Positions 46,333 through 55,568 of a DNA stretch of 64,000 nucleotides are shown in pieces (position 1 is the stretch's first letter; every line of letters starts with the position of its first letter). A model generated the notes under the pieces. The model saw only the letters and a program-made list of their open reading frames with translations, was not told the origin of the DNA and did not search any database. Position numbers and translations under genes: made by a program. The DNA is from JAAYJT01 sp037446395 (GTDB lineage Bacteria; Bacteroidota; Bacteroidia; Bacteroidales; JAAYJT01), in contig JBBIIP010000005.1 in NCBI GenBank assembly GCA_037446395.1, positions 62,001 to 126,000 on the forward strand, given 5' to 3'.

Positions 46333-48078
46333 TCATCGGCCAGATCGGGTTGTATATCTGTGTTTTCGGAGAACATGCAGCACGACACCGGTTATAAGAA
46401 TCAACAGGATGGGAAGTACTGTGTTTATAAGTTGCCATGTAACTTTGTTTTTCTGAATGCTGATATTATCAAGCACCCGAAGTGTAACTTCACGAGACCG
46501 GACAGTAATAAAACCAGTGTCGTCGGTCAGGTAGTTGATGGCGTTGAGCAGAAAGTCCTTGTTTCCATATTGCTGCCGGGTAAATTGGTCATAGCCCAAA
46601 GGGAAAGGAAACCCTTGTGAGTAATGAACCTGATTACGCACCATGTCGCCATCTGCCACAACAATCATTGCCGTTTGCTTGCTCTGGCCGATAAAGCCGA
46701 TGCCTGGTTCCTGGAAAATTTCAGGAGGGATGCGGTTCTTGTAGAGCGAAGTGAATTCACCTTCGAGCAATACTGCTACGGGCATATATGCATTGGTAAA
46801 CAGGCTTTCATCCGGTTCCTCCTTCAATATTTCGAGCGAAATAAGCACGGGTGCATTCGCAGCCCTCGTATATTGAGAAGTGGTTAGCAGGATTGTTTTC
46901 TCAATACCGGGAGAGTCAGTGAAATCCAGCGAACTGCAAAAATGTCCCATCACTGCGTTTAGGTTATTCACGACCGGATGTTTTGAGCCCTGGGTCAGTA
47001 GCGGAAAAAAATACCATGGGTAAAATGAATATTGAGGCTGGTTTCCGATGTTGCCCGTGATGATTGGAATCGGCACCGAATTGATATCCATCAATAGGTC
47101 GTTATTCAACTTCACGCCATACTTAAAAAGCTGGTCCTGCAGGTTCACTTCAAATCCAATTCCGATGGTTTTGTCGGCCTTCTGAAGGCTGTCCATGCTT
47201 GCCAGTATCGGATCAATAAACCAAAGCACTTTTCCTCCACGCATGATGAACTGGTCAACGATAAATTTATCTTTTTCGTCGAACGGAGTAAGCGGCTTTG
47301 CTATGATAATCACTGAATATTTATTGCTGATCTGATAGTTTAGGCTGTCAATTTCGATGCGAGAGGTAAGGCTATTGAGTTTTCCATCAATGTTTACAAG
47401 GTCGAGGGTATAATATTCGCTCAGGGCTTCGCGAGCGGCAGCAATTTGTATGGGCTTCAGCTCATTATGGCCCTGAATGAATGCGATTCGGGGTTTAGTG
47501 GTGGCTGTCAGCCGCCTGATGGCATTCGAAATGTTGTATTCCAGGTCATTGATGGAGTTGTTCAGTGCAACTTCGGGTTGTTGCCCGATTTGAGAGGCCA
47601 GCAAGTGCAAAGGTGTTTTCTTTTGTTTGTATTCAACGATCGCACCAGGAAAGATGACTTGCTGGCGCTTTTCACCTGAAGCAGACACATTGAGTTGAGT
47701 TGGGTTCAACCCTTCCCTGATCAGTTCCTCCTGCATGGCCTTTCGTTCAGCGGCGTCCTCCTTTGATGGGTTTATAAACTCATATTGAACAAAATCGCTA
47801 TATGCCCTAAACTCATCCAGTATTTCGCGCGTGCTGTTGCGCAGCCGCTTAAACCCCGCCGGAAAATCACCTTCCAGATAAACACTAAAAGTCACATAAT
47901 CATCCAGGTTGCGCAGCAGGGTCTTGGTTGATTGTGCCAACGTGTAACGCTTTTCGCTTGTAAGATCAAGCCGCATGAAGAAGTATGATCCAAAAACATT
48001 CAACACAACAATCACTGCCAGGCCGAGTAATAGCTGCAGGATGTTTTGCTGTTTGATGTTCTTTCTTTTGTTGTTCAT
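46333..48078 (-). CDS. gldG: Gliding-motility ABC transporter auxiliary protein GldG
   Basis: A 581-residue protein with a transmembrane helix at each end: ILQLLLGLAVIVVLNVFGSYFF near residue 15 and LINTVLPILLILITGVVLHVL near 550. The large extracytoplasmic domain has RLDLTSEKRYTLAQSTKTLLRNL, YNISNAIRRLTATTKPRIAFIQGHNE and FIMRGGKVLWFIDP, all typical of GldG. With GldF and the ATPase GldA (not in this window) it forms an ABC transporter needed for gliding in flavobacteria. The presence of GldF/G alone does not prove gliding. Confidence 0.92.
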   Translation of the reverse strand: MNNKRKNIKQQNILQLLLGLAVIVVLNVFGSYFFMRLDLTSEKRYTLAQSTKTLLRNLDDYVTFSVYLEGDFPAGFKRLRNSTREILDEFRAYSDFVQYEFINPSKEDAAERKAMQEELIREGLNPTQLNVSASGEKRQQVIFPGAIVEYKQKKTPLHLLASQIGQQPEVALNNSINDLEYNISNAIRRLTATTKPRIAFIQGHNELKPIQIAAAREALSEYYTLDLVNIDGKLNSLTSRIEIDSLNYQISNKYSVIIIAKPLTPFDEKDKFIVDQFIMRGGKVLWFIDPILASMDSLQKADKTIGIGFEVNLQDQLFKYGVKLNNDLLMDINSVPIPIITGNIGNQPQYSFYPWYFFPLLTQGSKHPVVNNLNAVMGHFCSSLDFTDSPGIEKTILLTTSQYTRAANAPVLISLEILKEEPDESLFTNAYMPVAVLLEGEFTSLYKNRIPPEIFQEPGIGFIGQSKQTAMIVVADGDMVRNQVHYSQGFPFPLGYDQFTRQQYGNKDFLLNAINYLTDDTGFITVRSREVTLRVLDNISIQKNKVTWQLINTVLPILLILITGVVLHVLRKHRYTTRSGR

Positions 48079-48103
48079 ATAGTGGCGGCGATTTCCAGAA
48101 GAT

Positions 48104-48835
48104 TTACCATTTGCGGCTCTGGAGCGAAATTTTGGTAAACAGAATAAAAAGAATGATCAGGCTTAGAAAATATATCAGATCGCGTGTATCTATGACACCC
48201 CGGCTCATCGAAACATAATGTGCATTCATGCCTAAAAGTTGAATAAAGAGATCGAATCTGCCAAAAAGATCGAGTGAATAAATAAACTCGAATCCAATAT
48301 ATGCAAATCCACAAAGAAATACTGAAAGCATGAACGATATGATTTGGTTTCCGGTTATCGAAGAACTAAACAGCCCGATTGCAACAAATCCGGAGCCAAG
48401 AAAAACCAAGCCCAGGTAGGAGCCGATGGTGCCCCCAATGTCAATATTGCCTTTGGGCGATCCCAGTTGATAGACAGAAAAAAAATAGATGAGCGTGGGT
48501 AGCAACGAAATAATAACCAGCAAAACACCAGCCAGATATTTTGACAGGATAATCTGAATATCGCTGATTGGCTTAGTCATGAGTAATTCTATGGTGCCGG
48601 ATTTTTTTTCTTCGGCAAACATACGCATGGTGATTGCTGGTATTAAAAAAAGAAAAACTACCGGGGCCAGCATAAACAAATTTTCAAGGCTTGCATAGCC
48701 AAAATCAAGAATATTGAACTGAAGAGGAAAAACCCATAAAAATAGTCCGTTGACCAACAAAAAAACAGCAATGGCAATGTAACCGATGAGAGAGCTCAAA
48801 AAGCCATTAATTTCTTTAGCCAGCAGGGTCAACAT
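48104..48835 (-). CDS. gldF: Gliding-motility ABC transporter permease GldF
   Basis: A 243-residue permease with six hydrophobic helices, starting MLTLLAKEINGFLSSLIGYIA. The stretch FAEEKKSGTIELLMTKPISD is characteristic of ABC-2 type GldF permeases. It lies 25 bp upstream of gldG. No ATP-binding gldA gene is nearby, as is usual in Bacteroidota. Confidence 0.92.
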   Translation of the reverse strand: MLTLLAKEINGFLSSLIGYIAIAVFLLVNGLFLWVFPLQFNILDFGYASLENLFMLAPVVFLFLIPAITMRMFAEEKKSGTIELLMTKPISDIQIILSKYLAGVLLVIISLLPTLIYFFSVYQLGSPKGNIDIGGTIGSYLGLVFLGSGFVAIGLFSSSITGNQIISFMLSVFLCGFAYIGFEFIYSLDLFGRFDLFIQLLGMNAHYVSMSRGVIDTRDLIYFLSLIILFILFTKISLQSRKW

Positions 48836-49103
48836 GAATCTTTTGTCGGGTTGAATTAAGGTCTGCGAAATTACTCATTTTTCTCGTCTGTGTGGCCAAA
48901 GGCACCACGAAAATCGGGGCACGCTGGCCGTGGTAATTTTGTGGTAAAGGTTCATCTTTCCTTCAGAAGATCAGTCTTAGGCAGCGTGAAGGAAAAAGCA
49001 AAAAACACTTAATGTTGGATTCGAGTTGATATTAAGCATTTCTTTCATGTACCCAAGGCCAGCAGGAAACCTGTCCGAAATAATGCCACCATTCAAATTG
49101 GTA

Positions 49104-51980
49104 TCATTCCTTAATAAAGTTCTTGAATTTCAACTCAGTAACTTTCCCGAATTTCCCGATTTCATTACGGTCAATTCCTTTGAGGTTGGCAGAGATCGAA
49201 ATAAGCAGGGGCTTTTTGTAGAGTTGGTTTCTATAAAAATCAACAATGTCGCCAAAAGCAATCCGGTTATAGATAAAATACCTTTCTTTTCGGGGGTCGG
49301 ATTCATATCCCTGCCTGCGCCAGTTGGCAACAGTGCTGTTGAGCTGTCTGAAATCGGGGTGTGATGTATTGATTGATTGGAGCAACCCTTTGCGGATGCC
49401 TTCCATGCGTTCGGGTTTTTGTGGCATATCCAGAATCAGTTCGCTCATGGCTTGCATTGCATCGAGGGTTTTATCGCTTTGGGTGTTGATGTATCCCATG
49501 AGGTAGCACGGATTTTCTCTCAAAAAAGGCCTTCGCAGGTTGGCCCTGGCAGCATAAGCCAGTGACCGGAACTCACGAATTTCCTGAAAAACCAAAGAGC
49601 TCATGCTGCCACCGAAATATTCGTTAAAGGCGTCAGCCAGCGCCTTTTCTTTCTCATCCAACACTTTCCCTTCCACATAAAAGTGAAGGTTTGCTTGCCT
49701 GGCATCGCTGTTGTGATGAAGATATACTGTGTTCTCTAAAAATTTGGCCTGTTTTAATTCTAAATAACTTCCTCTTTTAGGATATTCAGGAAGGGAAATG
49801 TTGTTGATAATTGCCTCTTTTACAATATCCATCGGAAGGCCACCGGTGTATAGGATGTCTCCGTTATAGCTGATGGCTTCTTTGAATACATCAATTAGTT
49901 GCTGACTTTTCAGCTTTTTTGCTTCAGCCAGGCCAATGTTGCGCATATCAGGTGCCTTGTTGCCATACAATGCAAATTGGTGCAAGGCATTTGCAATTGA
50001 CATGGGATCGTTGCGGCGTGTCTTATTGTTTGCCTGAATTTCCTGGATCAGCTTTTTAAGTTGGCTTTCATCTTTTCCGGGGTTGGTTAGAAATTCATTT
50101 ACAAGCTTAAGGGTTGCGCCAAGCTGATTATCAAATCCCTCCAGGCTCACCATGAAGCTGTTTTCATTAGAACTAAATGACAGCGTAGAACCTATCTTCT
50201 GCAACTCCTGTTTGAATTGTTGATAGGGTTTGTGGGCTGTTCCCACCAGGTTCATATAGCTTGTGGCAGCCTGAAGCAGCGGGTTACTCAATTCACCAGT
50301 ACGGAACTCGAGGTTAAGTGTAAAAATCTGATTGTATATGTTGGGGGTATGGTAAAACTCAAACCCTTTTTTAATAATCTCTACTTTCACATCCTTGTTA
50401 AAATCAATAAAAACCGGATCGAGGCTTGCGACAGGTTTTTGAGCAATGGTGCGGTTAAATTCCGATTGCTTCTCAGTATTCTGCGGTATAACCGGTTTCC
50501 AGTCCGGTTTTGTAAGCTTATCTTTTTTCGGAAAGCCCATTTTTGAATGATACACAAATCTGTTTTCGCCCAAATAGGTATTGGCCACTCGGGTTATATC
50601 GTTTTTTGTAATTTTTCCGGCTGCTTCAATTTCGTCAAGAATATCATTCCATTCTTTTCCTTGAACGAATGCCTCCATGAGCATATAAGCGCGGTTTTTA
50701 TGGGTTTCGAGTCCGCGCATGGCTTGTTTTTGGTATTCGAGTTTTACAGCTTCGAGTAGTTCTTCCGAAAAATCGCCACCGCGCAGCATTTTAAGCCCCT
50801 GGTTTACCAATTCCTCAGCATCATTAAATTTTTGTCCTACTATTTTTGGTACGAACATCAGCAAATAGCTTCCGTGATCGGTGGCTTGCAACGGGATGCC
50901 CTGTACCGCCATGATTTTGTTGTCCATTACCATTTTGTCGAAAATGCCTGTGCCGGCATTGTTTGACAGCACCTTCGAGGCAATATCGAAAACAAGGTTG
51001 TCGGGGTGTAATGCAGGAACGGATCGGTATCCAACCACCCCGATGCGTATCGGGCTCATGTTCACCTGTCTGAATTCTCTTCCCTTGAATTGTGCCAGGG
51101 GGTGTTCGGGCAATTTAGGAAGTTCGGCACTGCGAAGGGTTCCAAACTTACCTTCAACCATATGCATTATTTCATCGCTGTTAAAACTTCCGGTAAGGAT
51201 CAGGGCCATATTGTTGGCTACATACCAGGTGTTAAAAAATTCCATCATCTTACTCAGGCGCGGGTTTTTCAAATGTTCGGTAGTGCCGATGACGGGTTTG
51301 GAAAAAGGATGATCTTTATAAAATGATTGCAAAAAGTCTTCAATCATAGATTGCACGGGTCGGTCGCTATAAAGGTTTTTCTCCTCATAAACCGTTTCGA
51401 GTTCGGATTGGAATAACCTAAAAACAGGGTTACGAAATCTTTCGACATAAATATCCATCCATTTCTCGAGCTGGTTAGCCGGAAAACTGTTATGATATAC
51501 CGTTTGTTCGAAACTGGTGAAAGCATTTACCATTTCGCCCCCAATGTCGCGCAGCATCACATCGACCTCGTTGGGAATTGCGAATTCGGCTGCTTTAAGC
51601 GACAGCCTGTTTATTTCCTTTTGAATCGCGGTTCTGGCCGAGGGGTCCGACGTAAGGAATAACTTGTCGTAGTATGCAGAGATACTGTCGAGATACACTT
51701 TTTCGGCCTCCCAGTCTATGGTGCCGATGCGGTCGGTGCCTTTGAACATGATATGCTCAAAGTAATGAGCGATGCCCGTGGCATCTATTGGGTCATTTAC
51801 ACTGCCTGTTTTCACCACAACTGCACCGAAAATTTCGGGCTTTGCGTGATCTTCGTTCAGGTACACTGTGAGGCCGTTTTTCAGGGTGAATTTCTTAACT
51901 TCCAATGGATTACCGGCCAGCAGGTAAACTGGAAGGATGCCAGTAAGAAGCAGCGCAAGGATGGTTTTAATGGATTTCAT
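49104..51980 (-). CDS. M16-family zinc metalloprotease, exported
   Basis: A 958-residue pitrilysin-type protease with a signal peptide (IKTILALLLTGILPVYLLAG). The zinc motif HYFEH lies near residue 65, and the third ligand is in ELETVYEEKNLYSD about 100 residues later. The inactive-type C-terminal M16 domains (from about 545) complete the two-half clam shell. Expected role is degradation of peptides in the periplasm. Single gene, no partner M16 gene next to it. Confidence 0.93.
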   Translation of the reverse strand: MKSIKTILALLLTGILPVYLLAGNPLEVKKFTLKNGLTVYLNEDHAKPEIFGAVVVKTGSVNDPIDATGIAHYFEHIMFKGTDRIGTIDWEAEKVYLDSISAYYDKLFLTSDPSARTAIQKEINRLSLKAAEFAIPNEVDVMLRDIGGEMVNAFTSFEQTVYHNSFPANQLEKWMDIYVERFRNPVFRLFQSELETVYEEKNLYSDRPVQSMIEDFLQSFYKDHPFSKPVIGTTEHLKNPRLSKMMEFFNTWYVANNMALILTGSFNSDEIMHMVEGKFGTLRSAELPKLPEHPLAQFKGREFRQVNMSPIRIGVVGYRSVPALHPDNLVFDIASKVLSNNAGTGIFDKMVMDNKIMAVQGIPLQATDHGSYLLMFVPKIVGQKFNDAEELVNQGLKMLRGGDFSEELLEAVKLEYQKQAMRGLETHKNRAYMLMEAFVQGKEWNDILDEIEAAGKITKNDITRVANTYLGENRFVYHSKMGFPKKDKLTKPDWKPVIPQNTEKQSEFNRTIAQKPVASLDPVFIDFNKDVKVEIIKKGFEFYHTPNIYNQIFTLNLEFRTGELSNPLLQAATSYMNLVGTAHKPYQQFKQELQKIGSTLSFSSNENSFMVSLEGFDNQLGATLKLVNEFLTNPGKDESQLKKLIQEIQANNKTRRNDPMSIANALHQFALYGNKAPDMRNIGLAEAKKLKSQQLIDVFKEAISYNGDILYTGGLPMDIVKEAIINNISLPEYPKRGSYLELKQAKFLENTVYLHHNSDARQANLHFYVEGKVLDEKEKALADAFNEYFGGSMSSLVFQEIREFRSLAYAARANLRRPFLRENPCYLMGYINTQSDKTLDAMQAMSELILDMPQKPERMEGIRKGLLQSINTSHPDFRQLNSTVANWRRQGYESDPRKERYFIYNRIAFGDIVDFYRNQLYKKPLLISISANLKGIDRNEIGKFGKVTELKFKNFIKE

Positions 51981-52224
51981 AGACTGATTATGGTTTTGTA
52001 ATTCTCAATAAGACTAAAAAATTTAATGTGCAGGGCTGTTGTGGATTCAACAGGCTAAATTACAAGAAATGATTTGACAAGGGCATAGGAATCGCAATGC
52101 GAATGACTGCGAAACCTGAATTTCCTTCCAAAACGCCCTATAATTCCTACAACCCGTCGCCTTTTTTCAATATCCCACCTGCTCATTCCAGGGGCATAAC
52201 ATTTGGCGGGCTGGAATCAACTCC

Positions 52225-52446
52225 TCACATCGCTAAATATTTGAGCGCCTCATACACCAAAAAAGCCGGCCAAACGATGGCTTTCAGGAATCCCAAAACT
52301 CCAGTCCAAAATGTAGTGGCTGCCGAGATATAATAGACTGCGGCACCGACGAAACCAAAGAAATAAAAAGCATTTTGGTGCCCACTTTTATGAATCTCAC
52401 GAATCCTGGATTTGGTATCTGGTTGACAGTTCTTTTCTTCTGACAT
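52225..52446 (-). CDS. Small membrane protein
   Basis: A 73-residue protein from the ATG at 52446 (the frame extends upstream but looks non-native). After a charged N-terminus with a Cys (MSEEKNCQPDTKSR) there are two hydrophobic segments, NAFYFFGFVGAAVYYISAA and FLKAIVWPAFLVYEALKYLAM. No family recognised. It follows the next membrane protein gene closely and may be co-transcribed. Confidence 0.6.
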   Translation of the reverse strand: MSEEKNCQPDTKSRIREIHKSGHQNAFYFFGFVGAAVYYISAATTFWTGVLGFLKAIVWPAFLVYEALKYLAM

Positions 52447-52491
52447 GTTTTTGTGTTTTATGGTTGATAAGTGATGATAATTGTATGCCAA

Positions 52492-52848
52492 TTACTTTTG
52501 TTTTGCCTGAAATATCATGCTGGTGATCAGTTCAATCAAGAAACCATAGATTATCCCCATAACCAGGGTTGACACAAAGATCATCGGAGGAGTAAACTGT
52601 GGATTATTGGGCGACATCAGTCCGCCTAAAGCCAGGGGTAGGCTAAAAATCAATCCCATAAAAAGGCCATGCAGTGCCCAGTGTTTGAGGTTAAGACTGC
52701 TAATGCCGATGGCAAAGCCAATCAATGTGCGACTTAGGATGATTTCAAGACCCACGGGACAAGGCAGCTTGCCATTGCCTGATGCCAGCCAATAGCAAAA
52801 AAGCCCGAATAATAATCCTGAAAGGGTGGCGATAATAACTCTTTTCAT
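52492..52848 (-). CDS. Small multi-pass membrane protein
   Basis: A 118-residue protein from the ATG at 52848; an upstream extension of 29 codons is open but lacks family-like features. About four hydrophobic helices are visible, beginning KRVIIATLSGLLFGLFCYWLA and ending in VSTLVMGIIYGFLIELITSMIF. No known family assigned. It is 45 bp upstream of the 73-residue membrane protein. Confidence 0.6.
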   Translation of the reverse strand: MKRVIIATLSGLLFGLFCYWLASGNGKLPCPVGLEIILSRTLIGFAIGISSLNLKHWALHGLFMGLIFSLPLALGGLMSPNNPQFTPPMIFVSTLVMGIIYGFLIELITSMIFQAKQK

Positions 52849-53008
52849 TGTGTTAGGATTTTGATAAATTAATTTATTTGCGCCCTTTTTCAAAGCTGCT
52901 CCAAATATACGGATGATAATTTGAATTTGGAACAAATTGTTGGGTCTATTTACTTAATGTTCTGATTTATTCCTCTCTATGTGTATTTGAAAGTCGAAAA
53001 TATTCCGC

Positions 53009-54067
53009 TCACTCTGCGATGAATCTCACAGCCGATGCTTTAAACGTCACCCAAATGCTTTTGCCTGTTTCGACTTGAAGCCGGTTCACAGATTCTCCGG
53101 AAACCTGCGCAATAACAGGAATTCCTGTATCTACTGTCACTTCATATCCGAGTCGCGCAGGTTCGATACAAGTGATAATTCCCACTATGGAATTGGTGGC
53201 ACTGCTTTCAAGGGGATTGGCCGAAAGGATAATATCTTCGCTTCTGATCACTACAAAACCCCTGCCTACCGGTTGATCAGTAAGAACCCTAATTGTTACG
53301 CCGTTCGCGATAAATTCTCTGATGTCATTTATCTTTTTTTGAAGAATTCCGCCGAAGTAATTATTGATTCCAACGAAATTAGCCACAAATGCCGAGCGCG
53401 GATGGTGAAATACTTCATCGTGCGTTCCGCATTGAACGATGGAGTTGTTCTCGATTACTGCAATACGATGGCCCAGTATAGCTGCTTCTTCATAATCATG
53501 AGTAACATGGAGTATGGTTTGCCCCTGGTTGTTCAGTCGTCGCAACATGGTTCGAACGCTGCTGCGAAGTTGTACATCGAGTGAGGAAAGTGGTTCGTCA
53601 AGAAGCAACACTTTTGGTTTTCGTGCGAGTATTCGTGCCAGTGCAACGCGTTGTTGCTCGCCTCCCGACAATGCCCTGATGTTTCGATAGAGCAAATGAC
53701 TAATCTCCAATTCTGCAGCCAGTTTCTCAACAGTATAATTCAATGAATTGCCGCCCTGCTGTTTTTTTTTGAGCGAATAGGCGATGTTGTCAAAAACGTT
53801 CAGATGTGGAAATACGGCAAAATCCTGAAACAGCATGCCAACATTCCTTTTTTGTATAGCAGAATGGGTGATTTCTGAGCCATCAAGTATTATTTTCCCT
53901 TGATGAGGATGATAAAAGCCTGCGATCATCTCAAGAATCAGCGACTTGCCTGATCCTGAAGGCCCAAGCAAAATAAAATATGCTCCCTGTTCGACTTCGA
54001 TCGAAATATTGTTCAGAGAGAAGGCCTCCACCTTCAGCCCTACATTTTGAAGACTAAGTGCGGCCAT
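53009..54067 (-). CDS. Molybdate/tungstate-type ABC transporter ATP-binding protein
   Basis: A 352-residue ATPase from the ATG at 54067; it overlaps the permease stop by 14 bp. Walker A is GPSGSGKS, the signature is LSGGEQQRVALARIL, Walker B is VLLLDEP, and the switch His lies in HVTHDYEEA. The C-terminal 100 residues form a TOBE-type domain (SIVGIITCIEPARLGYEVTVD), typical of oxyanion transporters such as ModC and WtpC. The substrate is inferred from the permease type; sulfate or phosphonate importers are less likely. Confidence 0.85.
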   Translation of the reverse strand: MAALSLQNVGLKVEAFSLNNISIEVEQGAYFILLGPSGSGKSLILEMIAGFYHPHQGKIILDGSEITHSAIQKRNVGMLFQDFAVFPHLNVFDNIAYSLKKKQQGGNSLNYTVEKLAAELEISHLLYRNIRALSGGEQQRVALARILARKPKVLLLDEPLSSLDVQLRSSVRTMLRRLNNQGQTILHVTHDYEEAAILGHRIAVIENNSIVQCGTHDEVFHHPRSAFVANFVGINNYFGGILQKKINDIREFIANGVTIRVLTDQPVGRGFVVIRSEDIILSANPLESSATNSIVGIITCIEPARLGYEVTVDTGIPVIAQVSGESVNRLQVETGKSIWVTFKASAVRFIAE

Positions 54068-54845
54068 GAGGTTTGATTTTGCGTGTAAGCATCCTGAGTA
54101 CAATAAAAAATATCAGGCATACAGCCAGAAACAACACCGAAACCGGCCTTGCATAAGAAAGGCCGAAAGCGCCAAACCTTTCATAAATAAGCACAGGGGT
54201 AATCATGGGATGGTATGCCACGATCACAACTGCTCCGAATTCGCTCATGCCGCGTGCAAACATCAGCACCAACCCAGAAACTACACTACGTCCTGCCAGC
54301 GGGAGGGAAATTGTCAGGAAAACCCTAAAATGCGATGCTCCCAAATTCATTGCTGCCTTTTCGAGCCTTGCAGGAACAGCTTCAAACCCATTTCGGGCGG
54401 AATTGATAAGAAAAGGCACACTCACGAAAGCCATGGCCAATGCAATGCCTGCCGGGTTTCCAACCAGTTCGATACCTAAGGATGATGCCATTTTTCCCAG
54501 CGCCGAATCGCGCGAAACAAACCCGAGCAAAGCAATTCCGGCAGCCGAATGAGGAATTACGATTGGTAGATCAATAATACCTGTTACTAAGGGTTTAAAC
54601 CTGAACTCTTTGCGAGCCAAAAGCCATGCGAAAGGAACTGCTGCCAAGGCAAATATCAAAGTGGCAGCCATTGACACCCAGAGCGTGAGTCCAATGCTCC
54701 TGGTTACCTCCCGATCTCCTGCTGCTTCAAAAAGTTGCGTTGGGGTTGTAGAGAGCACCATTCCCAGCAATGGTCCTACGATAAAGAGCAGAATCAAGCC
54801 GCCGAGGAAAACAAAAATGATGTAAAACAATTTGTGCTGATACAC
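54054..54845 (-). CDS. Molybdate/tungstate-type ABC transporter permease
   Basis: A 263-residue permease with five to six helices. The stretch FARGMSEFGAVVIVAYHPMITPVLIYERF closely resembles WtpB/ModB permeases and contains the EAA-type coupling region nearby (EAVPARLEKAAMNLGASHFRVFLTI). The start is GTG at 54845; a TAA lies directly upstream in frame, so there is no longer form. A binding protein gene would be expected next to it but the tRNA gene is there instead. Confidence 0.83.
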   Translation of the reverse strand: MYQHKLFYIIFVFLGGLILLFIVGPLLGMVLSTTPTQLFEAAGDREVTRSIGLTLWVSMAATLIFALAAVPFAWLLARKEFRFKPLVTGIIDLPIVIPHSAAGIALLGFVSRDSALGKMASSLGIELVGNPAGIALAMAFVSVPFLINSARNGFEAVPARLEKAAMNLGASHFRVFLTISLPLAGRSVVSGLVLMFARGMSEFGAVVIVAYHPMITPVLIYERFGAFGLSYARPVSVLFLAVCLIFFIVLRMLTRKIKPHGRT

Positions 54846-54863
54846 TTATTCAAAGGATTTCGC

Positions 54864-54884
54864 TAACTTTGCACGACAAAATTA
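54864..54884. promoter_or_regulatory. Divergent -7 boxes between ABC genes and tRNA-Gly
   Basis: TAACTTTG at 54864-54871 on the plus strand fits the tRNA gene (start 54893). CAAAATTA at 54877-54884, reading TAATTTTG on the minus strand, fits the permease gene (start 54845). The two boxes lie within 21 bp, so the transcription units may interfere. Confidence 0.5.
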
Positions 54885-54892
54885 GTATTTAA

Positions 54893-54965
54893 GCGGAAAT
54901 AGCTCAGTCGGTAGAGCATCAGCTTCCCAAGCTGAGGGTCGCGGGTTCGAGTCCCGTTTTCCGCT
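54893..54965 (+). tRNA. tRNA-Gly (anticodon CCC)
   Basis: A complete 73-nt cloverleaf. Acceptor GCGGAAA pairs with TTTCCGC, the D arm is GCTCAGTCGGTAGAGC, and the anticodon stem TCAGC/GCTGA holds the loop TTCCCAA (anticodon CCC). The T arm is GCGGGTTCGAGTCCCGT. The 3' CCA is not encoded. Confidence 0.95.
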
Positions 54966-55115
54966 CATTTCTTGAATCAATACACAAAATGGTCCTGCTT
55001 GCGACAATTAGTCGAATTCTAGCACCCAGGCCTAAACCCGGCACACTGGTGCACATTTTTTGAATAGTCTATCCGAGGCAGGTTAAAAAATCTTCCAATT
55101 CACTATAGTCAAAAA

Positions 55116-55550
55116 TTATTGTCGGGTTTGGTTTCCTGAACTTGTGCGCGGCGTGTCTTTTTTCAAAGTCCGGATCATCAATATATGCAGGCTCACACCA
55201 GCCGCTATGGCCACCAGCAGGATTTTTACCCAGAAGTTACTAATCACAAAAAAAACAGTTGCCAGCATCGTGACCCAAAGCAAGGTGAGTGCCCATACTT
55301 TTATTCCCAGGGGAATTCCTTTTCCTCCGGTATAATCGCGTAAGTAGTTGCCCCAAATATGATGGTTCATTAACCATTGGTGAAGCGTATTACTGCTGCG
55401 GGCAAAGAAATAAGCAGCCAGTAGCAGAAAAGGAGTAGTCGGCAACACCGGCATGATTATGCCTATGACACCAAAAACAACCAATAGAATGCCAGACATA
55501 ATCAAAATACCACGAACCAGAGGAGAAATAAATTTTGTGGGTTGGCTCAT
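55116..55550 (-). CDS. DUF454 (YbaN-like) membrane protein
   Basis: A 144-residue inner-membrane protein with about four hydrophobic segments. The signature IIMPVLPTTPFLLLAAYFFARSS and the later WLMNHHIWGNYLRDY match DUF454/YbaN. Function is not known for the family. It lies 18 bp downstream of mtnP in the same direction, which suggests joint transcription. Confidence 0.88.
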   Translation of the reverse strand: MSQPTKFISPLVRGILIMSGILLVVFGVIGIIMPVLPTTPFLLLAAYFFARSSNTLHQWLMNHHIWGNYLRDYTGGKGIPLGIKVWALTLLWVTMLATVFFVISNFWVKILLVAIAAGVSLHILMIRTLKKDTPRTSSGNQTRQ

Positions 55551-55568
55551 GATAGGAGAAGTACTTTT

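Noticed and set aside
54066..54552. Frames of 115-137 codons opposite the ABC permease gene
   Set aside because: They are antisense shadows of a gene with clear permease motifs.
55041..55052. GCAC-ACTG-GTGC hairpin with a T-run after the tRNA-Gly gene
   Set aside because: The stem is only 4 bp, so a terminator call is not supported.
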